Of a stretch of DNA of 64,000 nucleotides, positions 46,098-53,924 are shown one piece after another. Within the stretch, counting starts at the first letter, position 1. Each line of letters opens with the position of its first letter. Source of the DNA: Catenovulum agarivorans DS-2 (GTDB lineage: Bacteria > Pseudomonadota > Gammaproteobacteria > Enterobacterales > Alteromonadaceae). The notes beneath the pieces were generated by a model. It was not told where the DNA came from. It saw only the letters and a list, made by a program, of their open reading frames with translations, and did not search any database. The stretch is from NCBI RefSeq assembly GCF_000568405.1, contig NZ_ARZY01000019.1:1-64000 (forward strand), in the 5' to 3' direction. Made by a program: the position numbers and the translations under genes.

Positions 46098-46205
46098 CTA
46101 AATGGTCTTTTCCGGGCCATGCTCTTTAGCATTAGCTAGGTGTTTGAGATCTTCTAGCCTGTCCATCATCATTTCGGTTAACAGATAGGTTAAGTCCTTA
46201 TTCAA
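46098..46205 (-). CDS. Possible small protein coupled to the DUF1080 gene
   Basis: A 35-codon frame begins with TTG that overlaps the DUF1080 stop as TTGA, and ends with TAG at 46098. It encodes a charged helical peptide (DLTYLLTEMMMDRLEDLKHL, then ANAKEHGPEKTI). It has no recognised relatives and the start codon is weak, so it could be a remnant of a larger gene or a coupled small protein. Evidence is limited to amino-acid composition and the overlap. Confidence 0.25.
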   Translation of the reverse strand: MNKDLTYLLTEMMMDRLEDLKHLANAKEHGPEKTI

Positions 46206-47098
46206 TTAATCCGACGAATTTGCGCTTCAACTTCGGCAGGAAATTCTGTTGCGCTGCGTATTTTCATATTCCGATAATAAATTTCAGCGGCTTCAGACTG
46301 AAATTGAATTTGCCCTTTGGTTAATGGCTCACCCGTTTTAGTTTGTAGGTTTTCAACAAACATCACCACTTCACCATTTACAATATGTACAGCTTCATCA
46401 CCTATCGCGTATAACTCAACTGTATTCCAGTTGCCAAACGGTGCATCGTTTTCAATATAAGCATTGGTGTAACGTGCACCTGTTATTATATTGTCGCTGT
46501 TTGGGTCGTAATAATACAAACCATTGTCACGTTTGTCTGGTTTTGCGTCTTTTTCAACTAGGTAACCACGGTACTGGCCTCTTGGGCCTTTTAAGCCTAA
46601 ATAATCACCTATGTCGCTTTCTTGAATTTGATATTCAAGGCAGGCTTTCCAGGTATTCCAAAATACCCCATGTTCACCTGTGCAATGATACAAAAGTCCA
46701 CTATCACGTTTTGCAGTTAACCTTGGCTCCCAGCGTTGCATGCCCCACTTAAACTGAAATTTTAGATGATAATTTCCATAGTGCTTTAGCGTATTAATGC
46801 CTGCATACACTTGCCCTGTTACTTTGATAACGGGTTGGCCATCTTCTTCAATAACAGTAAAAATGTTGAGTGGATCGTTATTTAAACCCAGCGGTGTGCC
46901 TTTAGTTACGTCATCACTTTGAAATGTGCCTTTTGGTAAGCCTTTAACCGTTGAGTGCGGCACCCCACCCCAAAATTCGAATTGAGATAAATTTTTATCA
47001 ATTAAATCATGCCAATTGTTTTGTTGATTTGCGTGAGTTGGCAAAATGAAAATTGCCGAACAGAGTGTGAACAGTTTGAGTGCTTGATGTTTAGACAT
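46202..47098 (-). CDS. Secreted DUF1080 protein (3-keto-disaccharide hydrolase-like)
   Basis: A 298-residue protein with a signal peptide (ALKLFTLCSAIFILPTHA). A single concanavalin-like DUF1080 domain covers the rest: FEFWGGVPHSTVKG, YHLKFQFKWGMQRWEPR, DSGLLYHCTGEHGVFWNTW, CLEYQIQESDIGDYLGLKG, FGNWNTVELYAIGDEAVHIV and GQIQFQSEAAEIYYRNMKIR. Some family members hydrolyse 3-keto-disaccharides; others probably bind or cleave glycans. It heads a unit with the sulfatase at 44394. Its place among sulfatases and rhamnosidases points to glycan processing, but the reaction is not known. Confidence 0.85.
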   Translation of the reverse strand: MSKHQALKLFTLCSAIFILPTHANQQNNWHDLIDKNLSQFEFWGGVPHSTVKGLPKGTFQSDDVTKGTPLGLNNDPLNIFTVIEEDGQPVIKVTGQVYAGINTLKHYGNYHLKFQFKWGMQRWEPRLTAKRDSGLLYHCTGEHGVFWNTWKACLEYQIQESDIGDYLGLKGPRGQYRGYLVEKDAKPDKRDNGLYYYDPNSDNIITGARYTNAYIENDAPFGNWNTVELYAIGDEAVHIVNGEVVMFVENLQTKTGEPLTKGQIQFQSEAAEIYYRNMKIRSATEFPAEVEAQIRRIN

Positions 47099-47279
47099 GT
47101 ATTTGTCCTTAGTTTTTGTTGTAGGTTTAAAGATTTTCTTGGTCTATAAAGATAAGGTTAGTTCCCTGAAAATTGATAGCACCATTTGTGCCTAAAACTT
47201 GAGCATTTGATTTAATGTTTGTGAATTGATACTTGATTATCTAATATTTAAAGGTCGTTTTTGTTGTGAGGTATGCGAG

Positions 47280-48005
47280 TTGTTGTTAGTTAAGCGCGTT
47301 ATCATGTCGTTTGTTTTATTAGTTTGCGCGTTTAGCAATACTGTTACTTTTGCAAACAATAACACAATAGTATTTTCATGCAGTTTAAACCCTGAATCTG
47401 AATTTAGCCGAGCACTAAACAGCATTTATACTCAAGCGTTTATTGCCTTAGGCTACTCATTTGAAATGCGTTATTTTAAGTCGGCCACCCGTGCGTTAGA
47501 AGAAGCACAAAAAGGTAACACTGACGGCGAATGTGCTAGAGTTGGTGGTTTCCCTGAGCGATTTGACTATAACAATCTATACAAATTAAATGCGGTTGTC
47601 CGTACCAGTGATTTTGCCGCATGGACATACAACCCAACAATCACATTTTCTGATGTCGAATCACTTAAACAAAGCAATTATAAAGTTGGTTTTCAAAACG
47701 GCTCGTTAATAGCTCAAGAATTTGCAGAATTACACCAGTTATCAAATTTGCATATTGCCGCAAATTTTAGGAGTACGCTAAAAATGTTAGAAGCAGAACG
47801 CATCCATGTATTTATTTCAGGCTCAGATATGGTGTTAGAGCAAGCTCATCAGATAGTGGCAAAACCGATTCACAAAATAACCCGTTTTTATCAATTTAAC
47901 TCCTACCCTTATTTACACAAAAAACACGCTCAGCTAATTCCACGGCTAGAGCTGCACCTGAATGAGCTATTGCCAGAAGGCGGAATAACTACCGCAGCAT
48001 TTTAA
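47280..48005 (+). CDS. Periplasmic solute-binding protein-like (SBP_bac_3-type)
   Basis: The mature protein looks like a family-3 periplasmic binding protein: IVFSCSLNPESEFSRALNSI, then GYSFEMRYFKSATRALEEAQ, DGECARVGGFPE and VGFQNGSLIAQEFA. No ABC transporter genes are adjacent, and many such orphan proteins in marine bacteria act as sensors or have unknown roles. I chose the TTG at 47280 because GAGG lies 9 bp ahead and it adds the positive residues needed for a signal peptide (MLLVKRVIMSFVLLVCAFSN). An in-frame TTG at 47226 and ATG at 47304 are alternatives. It diverges from the DUF1080 gene. Confidence 0.75.
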   Translation: MLLVKRVIMSFVLLVCAFSNTVTFANNNTIVFSCSLNPESEFSRALNSIYTQAFIALGYSFEMRYFKSATRALEEAQKGNTDGECARVGGFPERFDYNNLYKLNAVVRTSDFAAWTYNPTITFSDVESLKQSNYKVGFQNGSLIAQEFAELHQLSNLHIAANFRSTLKMLEAERIHVFISGSDMVLEQAHQIVAKPIHKITRFYQFNSYPYLHKKHAQLIPRLELHLNELLPEGGITTAAF

Positions 48006-48132
48006 CTTATAGAGATGAAAGCGCAGTAGTTCAAAAGTGGAATTCCATTAGTAAACAAAGCTAGCGCGGCTTGAGGATTCAACTGATAACTTGTAAGCTC
48101 AGTGCATTAATTTATTTACGATTCAAATTAAC

Positions 48133-48606
48133 ATGACACCTGCAATTAACCTTGCCAAAAAAGCCAAAATTAGCCACACAATTCATGAATACCTGCATGA
48201 TGCTGCTAGCGAATCATATGGCCTTGAAGCTGCTGAAAAGCTTGGCGTTAACCCAGCGCAGGTGTTTAAAACTTTGGTTGTGAGTTTAGACAACAAAACA
48301 CTCGCGGTAGCGGTTGTGCCAGTTGCGTCTATGTTAAGCATGAAGCTTATTGCACAAGCCGCTGGTGCAAAAAAAGCGGCTATGGCTGATAAAAACGATG
48401 TTGCTCGTTCAACGGGTTATGTTATGGGCGGTGTTAGCCCGCTAGGGCAAAAAAAGCGCTTAAAAACTGTAATAGATTCATCCGCGCAAAATTTTGCCAC
48501 TATGTTTGTCAGTGCAGGCCGCCGCGGTTTGGAAATTGAACTTGCAGCGGATGATTTAAAACAACTCACCAATGCCTGTTTTGCCAACATTTGTGCTGAA
48601 AGCTAA
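48133..48606 (+). CDS. ybaK: Cys-tRNA(Pro)/Cys-tRNA(Cys) deacylase YbaK
   Basis: A 157-residue YbaK/EbsC-type editing protein that hydrolyses misacylated Cys-tRNA(Pro). The motif NPAQVFKTLVVSLDNK holds the conserved lysine, and TGYVMGGVSPLGQKKRL and FVSAGRRGLEIELAADDL are typical. Length is standard. It is a single housekeeping gene in the middle of the polysaccharide region. Its stop overlaps the last bases of a sulfatase remnant on the other strand, so that remnant has been worn back to its border. Confidence 0.93.
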   Translation: MTPAINLAKKAKISHTIHEYLHDAASESYGLEAAEKLGVNPAQVFKTLVVSLDNKTLAVAVVPVASMLSMKLIAQAAGAKKAAMADKNDVARSTGYVMGGVSPLGQKKRLKTVIDSSAQNFATMFVSAGRRGLEIELAADDLKQLTNACFANICAES

Positions 48607-48716
48607 CCACCGGGTCGGTATTCAGCCTGTGGTATTTTCACTTCTGGCAACCATTTAGATAACTTTTCAACTATCGGTGAATACTCATCCTTGCTAATCA
48701 AATTATTGTATTCGTT
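48603..48716 (-). pseudogene. C-terminal remnant of a sulfatase gene
   Basis: The minus strand encodes NEYNNLISKDEYSPIVEKLS, then KWLPEVKIPQAEYRPGG and a stop at 48603. That is the ordinary ending of an S1 sulfatase (D-P-x-E-x-x-N-L ... L-x-x-W-L-P). No catalytic domain precedes it; instead it abuts the end of the neighbouring, different sulfatase. It is therefore the tail of a lost sixth sulfatase gene. Confidence 0.6.
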
Positions 48717-48738
48717 TAATTTTCATATCTTGCTCTGG

Positions 48739-50200
48739 TTATTGGTAATGCCATTTATAAACCCAAGGATCTTTGGTTTCTGTTTGATAACTTTGTAATT
48801 GGGCCATTAAGCGATTCTTAATGGTTTGGAAGTCTGGATGATCAGCTAAATTGATATGTTCACCATAGTTTGGCGAATCTTCCCGCATGTCGTACAGGTC
48901 TAAATAAATAGTCTTTAAAATTGCGCTTACCGAAGTTGACTAATTTGCGTTCAATTGCACCTTGCCAAGTGCTGGCTATTTGTAAATCCGACGCAAACGG
49001 ATATTGCAAACCATGGGCAATATTCCATATCAATTTAAAGTCGCGATTGCGTACCACTCGCATTGGGTAGTACATAGTAATTTCATGAAACGTATGTGAG
49101 GCGTATATAACATCACGGCCATGGTTTTTGTTTGGCTCATTTAACACGGGCACAAATGATGTACCGTTAAAATCAGACTTTTTAAAAGGTACCTGTGCTA
49201 GCTCTAAAATGGTTGGGGTAATATCAACCCAACTGACCATAGCTTGTGTTTTGTTTATCTTTTGTTCAGTTACAGCTTTGTGCGCTTTTGCCGTTTTTAC
49301 CACTAACGGCAAACGAATACCTGGTTCGTAAACTGTGGTTTTAGCGCCTGGCATAGCTGTGCCATTGTCTGACAAATAGATAATCACTGTATTGTCGTAT
49401 TGGCCTGCGGCTTTTAATAAACGCACTAGTTCGCCCATAGTGTCATCCACACGAGAGACCGACTGATAATATTCGGCTAGCTCGCGGCGCGTTTCAGGAA
49501 TGTCGGGTAAATAATCTGGTACTTCAACATCTTCTGCTTGATAATCTAAGCGTTCTAGCGCTAAACCTTTATCGTCAGGTTTATTGCCAAACGTATTGTC
49601 ACCTAAACTGTTTTTAGCGTGATCTCTGTGTGGGTCGTTAGTTGCTAAATACAAAAAGAAAGGCTCATCCGACTTTGCAAAAATAAGCGGCTCAGCCGCT
49701 TTGGCCATGCCAACAGAATTGCGCGAGCCGTCCGCACTTTGGCCAACTACTTTTAAATATTGGTCAAATTTATACGTTGCCCGCGGGCCTATGTGAAATT
49801 TACCTACTTGGGCTGTGCGATAGCCAGCTTGTGACAAACGTACAGGTAAAGATTTTACATGGTCAAAAGTTGCAAAGTGATGATAAGAATGTTCGTGACC
49901 ATATTGTCCGTTGGCATGGTTTTGTAAACCCGTTAATAAAACCGAGCGGCTGGCACTGCAACTGGCAGATGTGCCATAAGCATGATTAAACAAAATGCCT
50001 TCTTTGGCGAGTTGGTCTAAATGAGGTGTGCGAATGCTGTTATTACCATATGCGCCAAAAGCTTCGCGACCATGATCATCCGCGACCATCAATACAATAT
50101 TTGGTTGTTTAGCATTAGCGCTGCCTAACGGTATACTCAGTATAAAAGTAAGCCAAAAAAACAGCAGTTGGCAGCCGCGAATATTTGTTTTATTCATCAT
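48739..50200 (-). pseudogene. Frameshifted S1 family sulfatase (SGSH-like)
   Basis: The main frame starts at an ATG-ATG pair at 50200 behind AAGGGAAG, with a signal peptide (QLLFFWLTFILSIPLGSANA). It has the metal site VADDHGREAFGAYG, the signature CSASR (Cys81 from this start), GKFHIGP and YLSDNGTAMPG, as in N-sulfoglucosamine sulfohydrolase-like enzymes. Near 48913 the frame is lost and ends at 48860. Shifting one base restores TIYLDLYDMREDSPNYGEHI, then NLAD, and runs to ...DPWVYKWHYQ and a stop at 48739, the expected sulfatase ending. The break follows TTTTAAA, so an indel or a sequencing error is likely. If real, the protein loses about 58 residues of its C-terminal subdomain. Confidence 0.8.
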
Positions 50201-50251
50201 CTTCCCTTCACTGAAAAGCCAGTAAATTATTTTGTTTAAATTTTGTAACAC

Positions 50252-50629
50252 TTAAACAAAACAAGTAATGATAAATTGCGCCTGTATAACGACCTTTTAT
50301 TCTGACCCGTGGTCACATTTGGTTTTACTGGTATTAACATTCCCCGTTTCATTTCATTATTCAATACTAATCAACTGTTTTAATTTACTTTTATTGTTTT
50401 TCTAGCAAGTGATTTAAGCGAACTGTTAATTTTAAATTTTTTGAGTTCCCTCGCCTTTTATTAATCTGATACCTGACACATTTTGTAAACATTTTGTCAA
50501 AAAGGAGACAAAGGGTCACGGATTAGGATGGAATATTATAATACAATTAACCATCAGTTAAAGAACTCTCGTTTGGTCAGTTACCAAATTGGATATTAAT
50601 TAAAGCAAATAGATTAAACAGGTGAATTT
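50252..50629 (+). promoter_or_regulatory. Divergent control region of sulfatase and symporter genes
   Basis: A 378-bp AT-rich gap. It contains two direct copies of CATTTTGT at 50479-50486 and 50490-50497 (11-bp period, one helix turn) and a TATAAT at 50537-50542, 88 bp before the symporter start. This arrangement could be an activator site plus promoter. No small gene is visible. Confidence 0.4.
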
Positions 50630-52399
50630 GTGACAGAAAGTATTGCACTACAACCTATGGATTGGTTTTCGTTTATTGCTTATTTTGCGTTGCTCAGTGT
50701 AGTTGGTTACCTAGCTGGCCGACGCAGCAAAACCCAAGCAGAAGAAAACTCAGAAGACTATTTTTTAGCAGGCCGCAGCTTACCTTGGTATGTAGTGGGT
50801 GCTTCATATATTGCGGCGAACATTAGTACCGAACATTTTATTGGTTTGGTCGGCGCTGCATTTATATATGGTATTTCAGTCGCAACCGGTGAATGGAGCA
50901 CAGTAATAGCCTTCACCTTTATGATTTGGATTTTTATTCCATTTTTATTCTCAGCCAAAGTATTTACCGCACCTGAATTTTTAGAGCGACGCTTTAACAC
51001 AGGAATGCGGGTATTTTTTGCGATAGTGACTGTTATCGCCAATATCTTCGCCTTTTTAGCGCCTGTTATATACGGCGGTGGTTTAGCGCTAGATGCTATT
51101 TTAGATTTTAATGCTGTAATGGGTTGGCAGGCTGATTCAGCAAACGGTTTATATTTATCCATAGCATTAATTGGTTTTGCTGCAGGTATTTGGGCAATTT
51201 GGGGCGGCTTAAAATCGGTCGCTTGGATGGATTTACTCACCATTATCGTAATGGTTATCGGCGGTTTATCCGTTACTATTTATGGTTTATCTGCACTTGG
51301 CCACGGCGACATCTTTACTGGCTTCTCAACTATGGTTGAGCGCAACACGGCTGAAACAGGTGTGTGGCAGCAAGCAGTTGCACATATGAGCCAAGAAGCA
51401 GTCGGTACAGATGATTATCAGCGCTTATCAGTCATTCAACCTTTATCTCATCAATTAGTGCCTTGGTCACATTGGGTGCTCAGCTTCTTCTATATTGGTT
51501 TGTGGTACACAGTTATCAATCAGTTTTTAATTCAACGTGTATTCGCAGCAAAAAATGTTTATCACGCACGTATGGGGATTACCTTTGCTGCTTATTTAAA
51601 ACTCTTGTTGCCGTTTATTGTGGTTATTCCTGGTCTTATTTATTTTGCAATGCGCCCAGATATTATTTTAGCGGGCGATAGCATTAACGATGTGCGCCAA
51701 GCCGCCGACCAAACTTATATAACACTAATTGTTGAAGTGATCCCTTACGGTTTACAAGGTTTGTTAATGGCTGCGCTGTTTGGTGCAATTCAATCGACTG
51801 TGAGCGCAGTACTGACTTCAACATCTGCGGTCATTACCATGGACTTCTACAAACGTTTTATCAACCAACAGGCCAAAGAGCATGACTTGGTGGTATTAGG
51901 TCGCTTGATCACATTTATTATCTTAATTGGCTCAATTGCACTGGGTATTTGGATAAGCACGCAAAAAGTCAGTTTATTTGCCTACATTCAAGAATTATTC
52001 ACCTTCTTCGCACCACCTTTCTCAGCAGTATTCCTTCTGGGTACCTTCTGGAAACGTGTTGGTGGTCAAGCTGCGTTAATTACCGTTTCTGTCGGTTTTA
52101 TTTTTGGTATCGCAGTTAAATTATTGGTTAATTCAGGCAATGCACCAGACATCCTAGCGCCGTATGCCAACCAAGGTATTTTGAACTGGATGTTATGTAT
52201 GTTGCTGTGTACAGGCCTTGCGTTTGTTACCGCCAAACCGCGTCCAGAACAAGTTACTGACGATCTAACCTTTAACTTTAACAGCATGAACTTTAATGAA
52301 GGTTTAGGCGAGAAGTGGTATCAGCACGTTGGTTTATGGTCGGGTTTATCAATTTTCTTAATGGTGGGCTTCATCATTCTATTTTCCGTAATCTTATAA
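50630..52399 (+). CDS. SSS family sodium/sugar symporter
   Basis: A 589-residue inner-membrane transporter with about 14 hydrophobic segments of the sodium:solute symporter family. Hallmarks are the start SFIAYFALLSVVGYLAGRRS, DYFLAGRSLPWYVVGASYIA with ANIST (sodium site), FLERRFNTGMRVFFA, and QSTVSAVLTSTSAVITMDFY in the centre. SGLT-like members move hexoses with Na+. The start is GTG with AGGTG upstream. The cytoplasmic GH27 gene follows after 17 bp, so this transporter probably imports the galactoside or rhamnoside fragments that enzyme acts on. Confidence 0.92.
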   Translation: MTESIALQPMDWFSFIAYFALLSVVGYLAGRRSKTQAEENSEDYFLAGRSLPWYVVGASYIAANISTEHFIGLVGAAFIYGISVATGEWSTVIAFTFMIWIFIPFLFSAKVFTAPEFLERRFNTGMRVFFAIVTVIANIFAFLAPVIYGGGLALDAILDFNAVMGWQADSANGLYLSIALIGFAAGIWAIWGGLKSVAWMDLLTIIVMVIGGLSVTIYGLSALGHGDIFTGFSTMVERNTAETGVWQQAVAHMSQEAVGTDDYQRLSVIQPLSHQLVPWSHWVLSFFYIGLWYTVINQFLIQRVFAAKNVYHARMGITFAAYLKLLLPFIVVIPGLIYFAMRPDIILAGDSINDVRQAADQTYITLIVEVIPYGLQGLLMAALFGAIQSTVSAVLTSTSAVITMDFYKRFINQQAKEHDLVVLGRLITFIILIGSIALGIWISTQKVSLFAYIQELFTFFAPPFSAVFLLGTFWKRVGGQAALITVSVGFIFGIAVKLLVNSGNAPDILAPYANQGILNWMLCMLLCTGLAFVTAKPRPEQVTDDLTFNFNSMNFNEGLGEKWYQHVGLWSGLSIFLMVGFIILFSVIL

Positions 52400-52416
52400 G
52401 TTGAGAGAAAACAGTT

Positions 52417-53739
52417 ATGAGTTATTTTAATTCACACCTTGCGCAAACTCCGCCAATGGGTTGGAACAGTTGGGACTGCTACAGCGTAAGCATTAATGAG
52501 CAAGAGCTAAAAGCAAACGCAGATTTTATCGCTAAACATTTAAAACAATTTGGATGGGAATACGTTGTATTAGATTTAGGTTGGTATGCGGTAGGTGCAA
52601 CCCACAGTACGTACAAACAGCCAGATATTCCAGTAGTAATTGACGAGTTTGGCCGTTTTATTCCATGCCCAGAAAAATTTCCATCTTCTAAAGGTGGGCA
52701 AGGTTTAAAACCAATTGCTGATTACATTCATAGCCTAGGATTAAAATTTGGCATTCATATAATGCGTGGTATGCCGTTGCAATCCGTTAAACAAAAAACA
52801 CCAGTTAAAGGCACCAATGTAACGGCTGATCAAATTACCTACGAGCGCGAAGCCTGCCCTTGGTTTAACAGTTTACGCACGCTTAACTTTGCAAAACCTG
52901 AAGCACAAGCGTACTACGATTCAATTTTTGAGTTGTACTCAGCTTGGGGTGTTGATTACATAAAAGCGGACGACGTAAATAGTTGGCACGAAGTGACCAA
53001 TAGCGACGGCTCGCCTACAGGTAATGGTTCACCCTACCGTATTGACGATATTGAAGGCATCAGCAAAGCGATTAAAAACTGTGGTCGAGAAATGGTTTTA
53101 AGTTTATCGCCAGGTGGCCCAGAAACCACTTTAATTAATCACTTACGTAGCAACTCAAACTTGTGGCGTATTTCAGCTGATTTTTGGGACGAATGGGGCT
53201 CGCTTAAAAAACAAATGGAACGTTGCGCAACTTGGGCTGAGTTTGCCACGGCAGGCCATTGGCCTGATGCCGATATGCTGCCAATTGGTTATATGCCACG
53301 CGGTGAATCAGGTGGGCAACAGCGTAAATCAAACTTTACCAGTGCCGAGCTTCACAGCTTAATTTCACTTTGGTGTATGGCACGCTCACCTTTAATGATA
53401 GGTGCTGATTTACCATCAACTGACGCTGAAACCATTAAATTGCTCACCAATCAAGCGGTTATTGATATCAACCAACATTCACATAGCAACAAGCTAGTAA
53501 AGAGCGACAATGGTGTAGATATTTGGTTTGCCAAAAGCAGCAAAACCACCAGCGACTATGTTGCTTTTTTCAATAAAAACGATCAAGAAGTTAGCTATCA
53601 ATTTGATTTAGCTGAGTTGAATATCAATACAACAGGCATTCAAGAGTTGTGGCAACGTTACGAAGTAACTGTATCAGGCTCCAAAGTGAGTTTTAGCATA
53701 GCGCCGCACGATGTTGTGTTAATTGCATGTCATGCGTAA
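52417..53739 (+). CDS. Cytoplasmic GH27-type alpha-galactosidase-like enzyme
   Basis: A 440-residue paralog of the lipoprotein at 27798. It starts directly with TPPMGWNSWDCYSVSINEQE and has no signal peptide, so it is cytoplasmic. Predicted nucleophile Asp185 lies in VDYIKADDV and acid/base Asp255 in WRISADFWDEW; FPSSKGGQGLKPIADYIHSL and MARSPLMIGADLP are shared with the paralog. It is translated just after the SSS symporter, which makes intracellular cleavage of an imported disaccharide the natural reading. The linkage and sugar are unproven. Confidence 0.88.
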   Translation: MSYFNSHLAQTPPMGWNSWDCYSVSINEQELKANADFIAKHLKQFGWEYVVLDLGWYAVGATHSTYKQPDIPVVIDEFGRFIPCPEKFPSSKGGQGLKPIADYIHSLGLKFGIHIMRGMPLQSVKQKTPVKGTNVTADQITYEREACPWFNSLRTLNFAKPEAQAYYDSIFELYSAWGVDYIKADDVNSWHEVTNSDGSPTGNGSPYRIDDIEGISKAIKNCGREMVLSLSPGGPETTLINHLRSNSNLWRISADFWDEWGSLKKQMERCATWAEFATAGHWPDADMLPIGYMPRGESGGQQRKSNFTSAELHSLISLWCMARSPLMIGADLPSTDAETIKLLTNQAVIDINQHSHSNKLVKSDNGVDIWFAKSSKTTSDYVAFFNKNDQEVSYQFDLAELNINTTGIQELWQRYEVTVSGSKVSFSIAPHDVVLIACHA

Positions 53740-53768
53740 ACATTAAAATTTAATAAAAAACCGTCATT

Positions 53769-53791
53769 GCGAGTTTGGTTGCCAGACTCGC
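53769..53791. terminator. Hairpin after the symporter-GH27 pair
   Basis: GCGAGTTTGG and CCAGACTCGC pair in a 10-bp stem (one wobble) around TTG, 29 bp past the stop. It is preceded by CGTCATT, the start of a widespread CGTCATTGCGAG-type palindromic repeat, and followed by an A-rich run. Confidence 0.5.
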
Positions 53792-53870
53792 AAAAATAAA
53801 AAATAACAAAAAAACAATAACGAATAAGGGAAATATGGCCTCATAAAATAATGAGTTATATTAATACAAA

Positions 53871-53903
53871 AGTTTCCAATCAATAACAACAGCAATGGAA
53901 ACT
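53871..53903 (+). promoter_or_regulatory. Inverted repeat in the leader of the chemotaxis gene
   Basis: AGTTTCCA and TGGAAACT are perfect 8-bp arms separated by 17 bases, ending 21 bp before the MCP start. It could be an operator or a leader hairpin. Confidence 0.35.
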
Positions 53904-53924
53904 CGACACTAACGAGAGAAAATT

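Noticed and set aside
48905-48925. Programmed frameshift in the sulfatase
   Set aside because: The slippery heptamer is not in the phase needed for -1 shifting and no stop or rare codon promotes +1 shifting; mutation or sequencing error is simpler.
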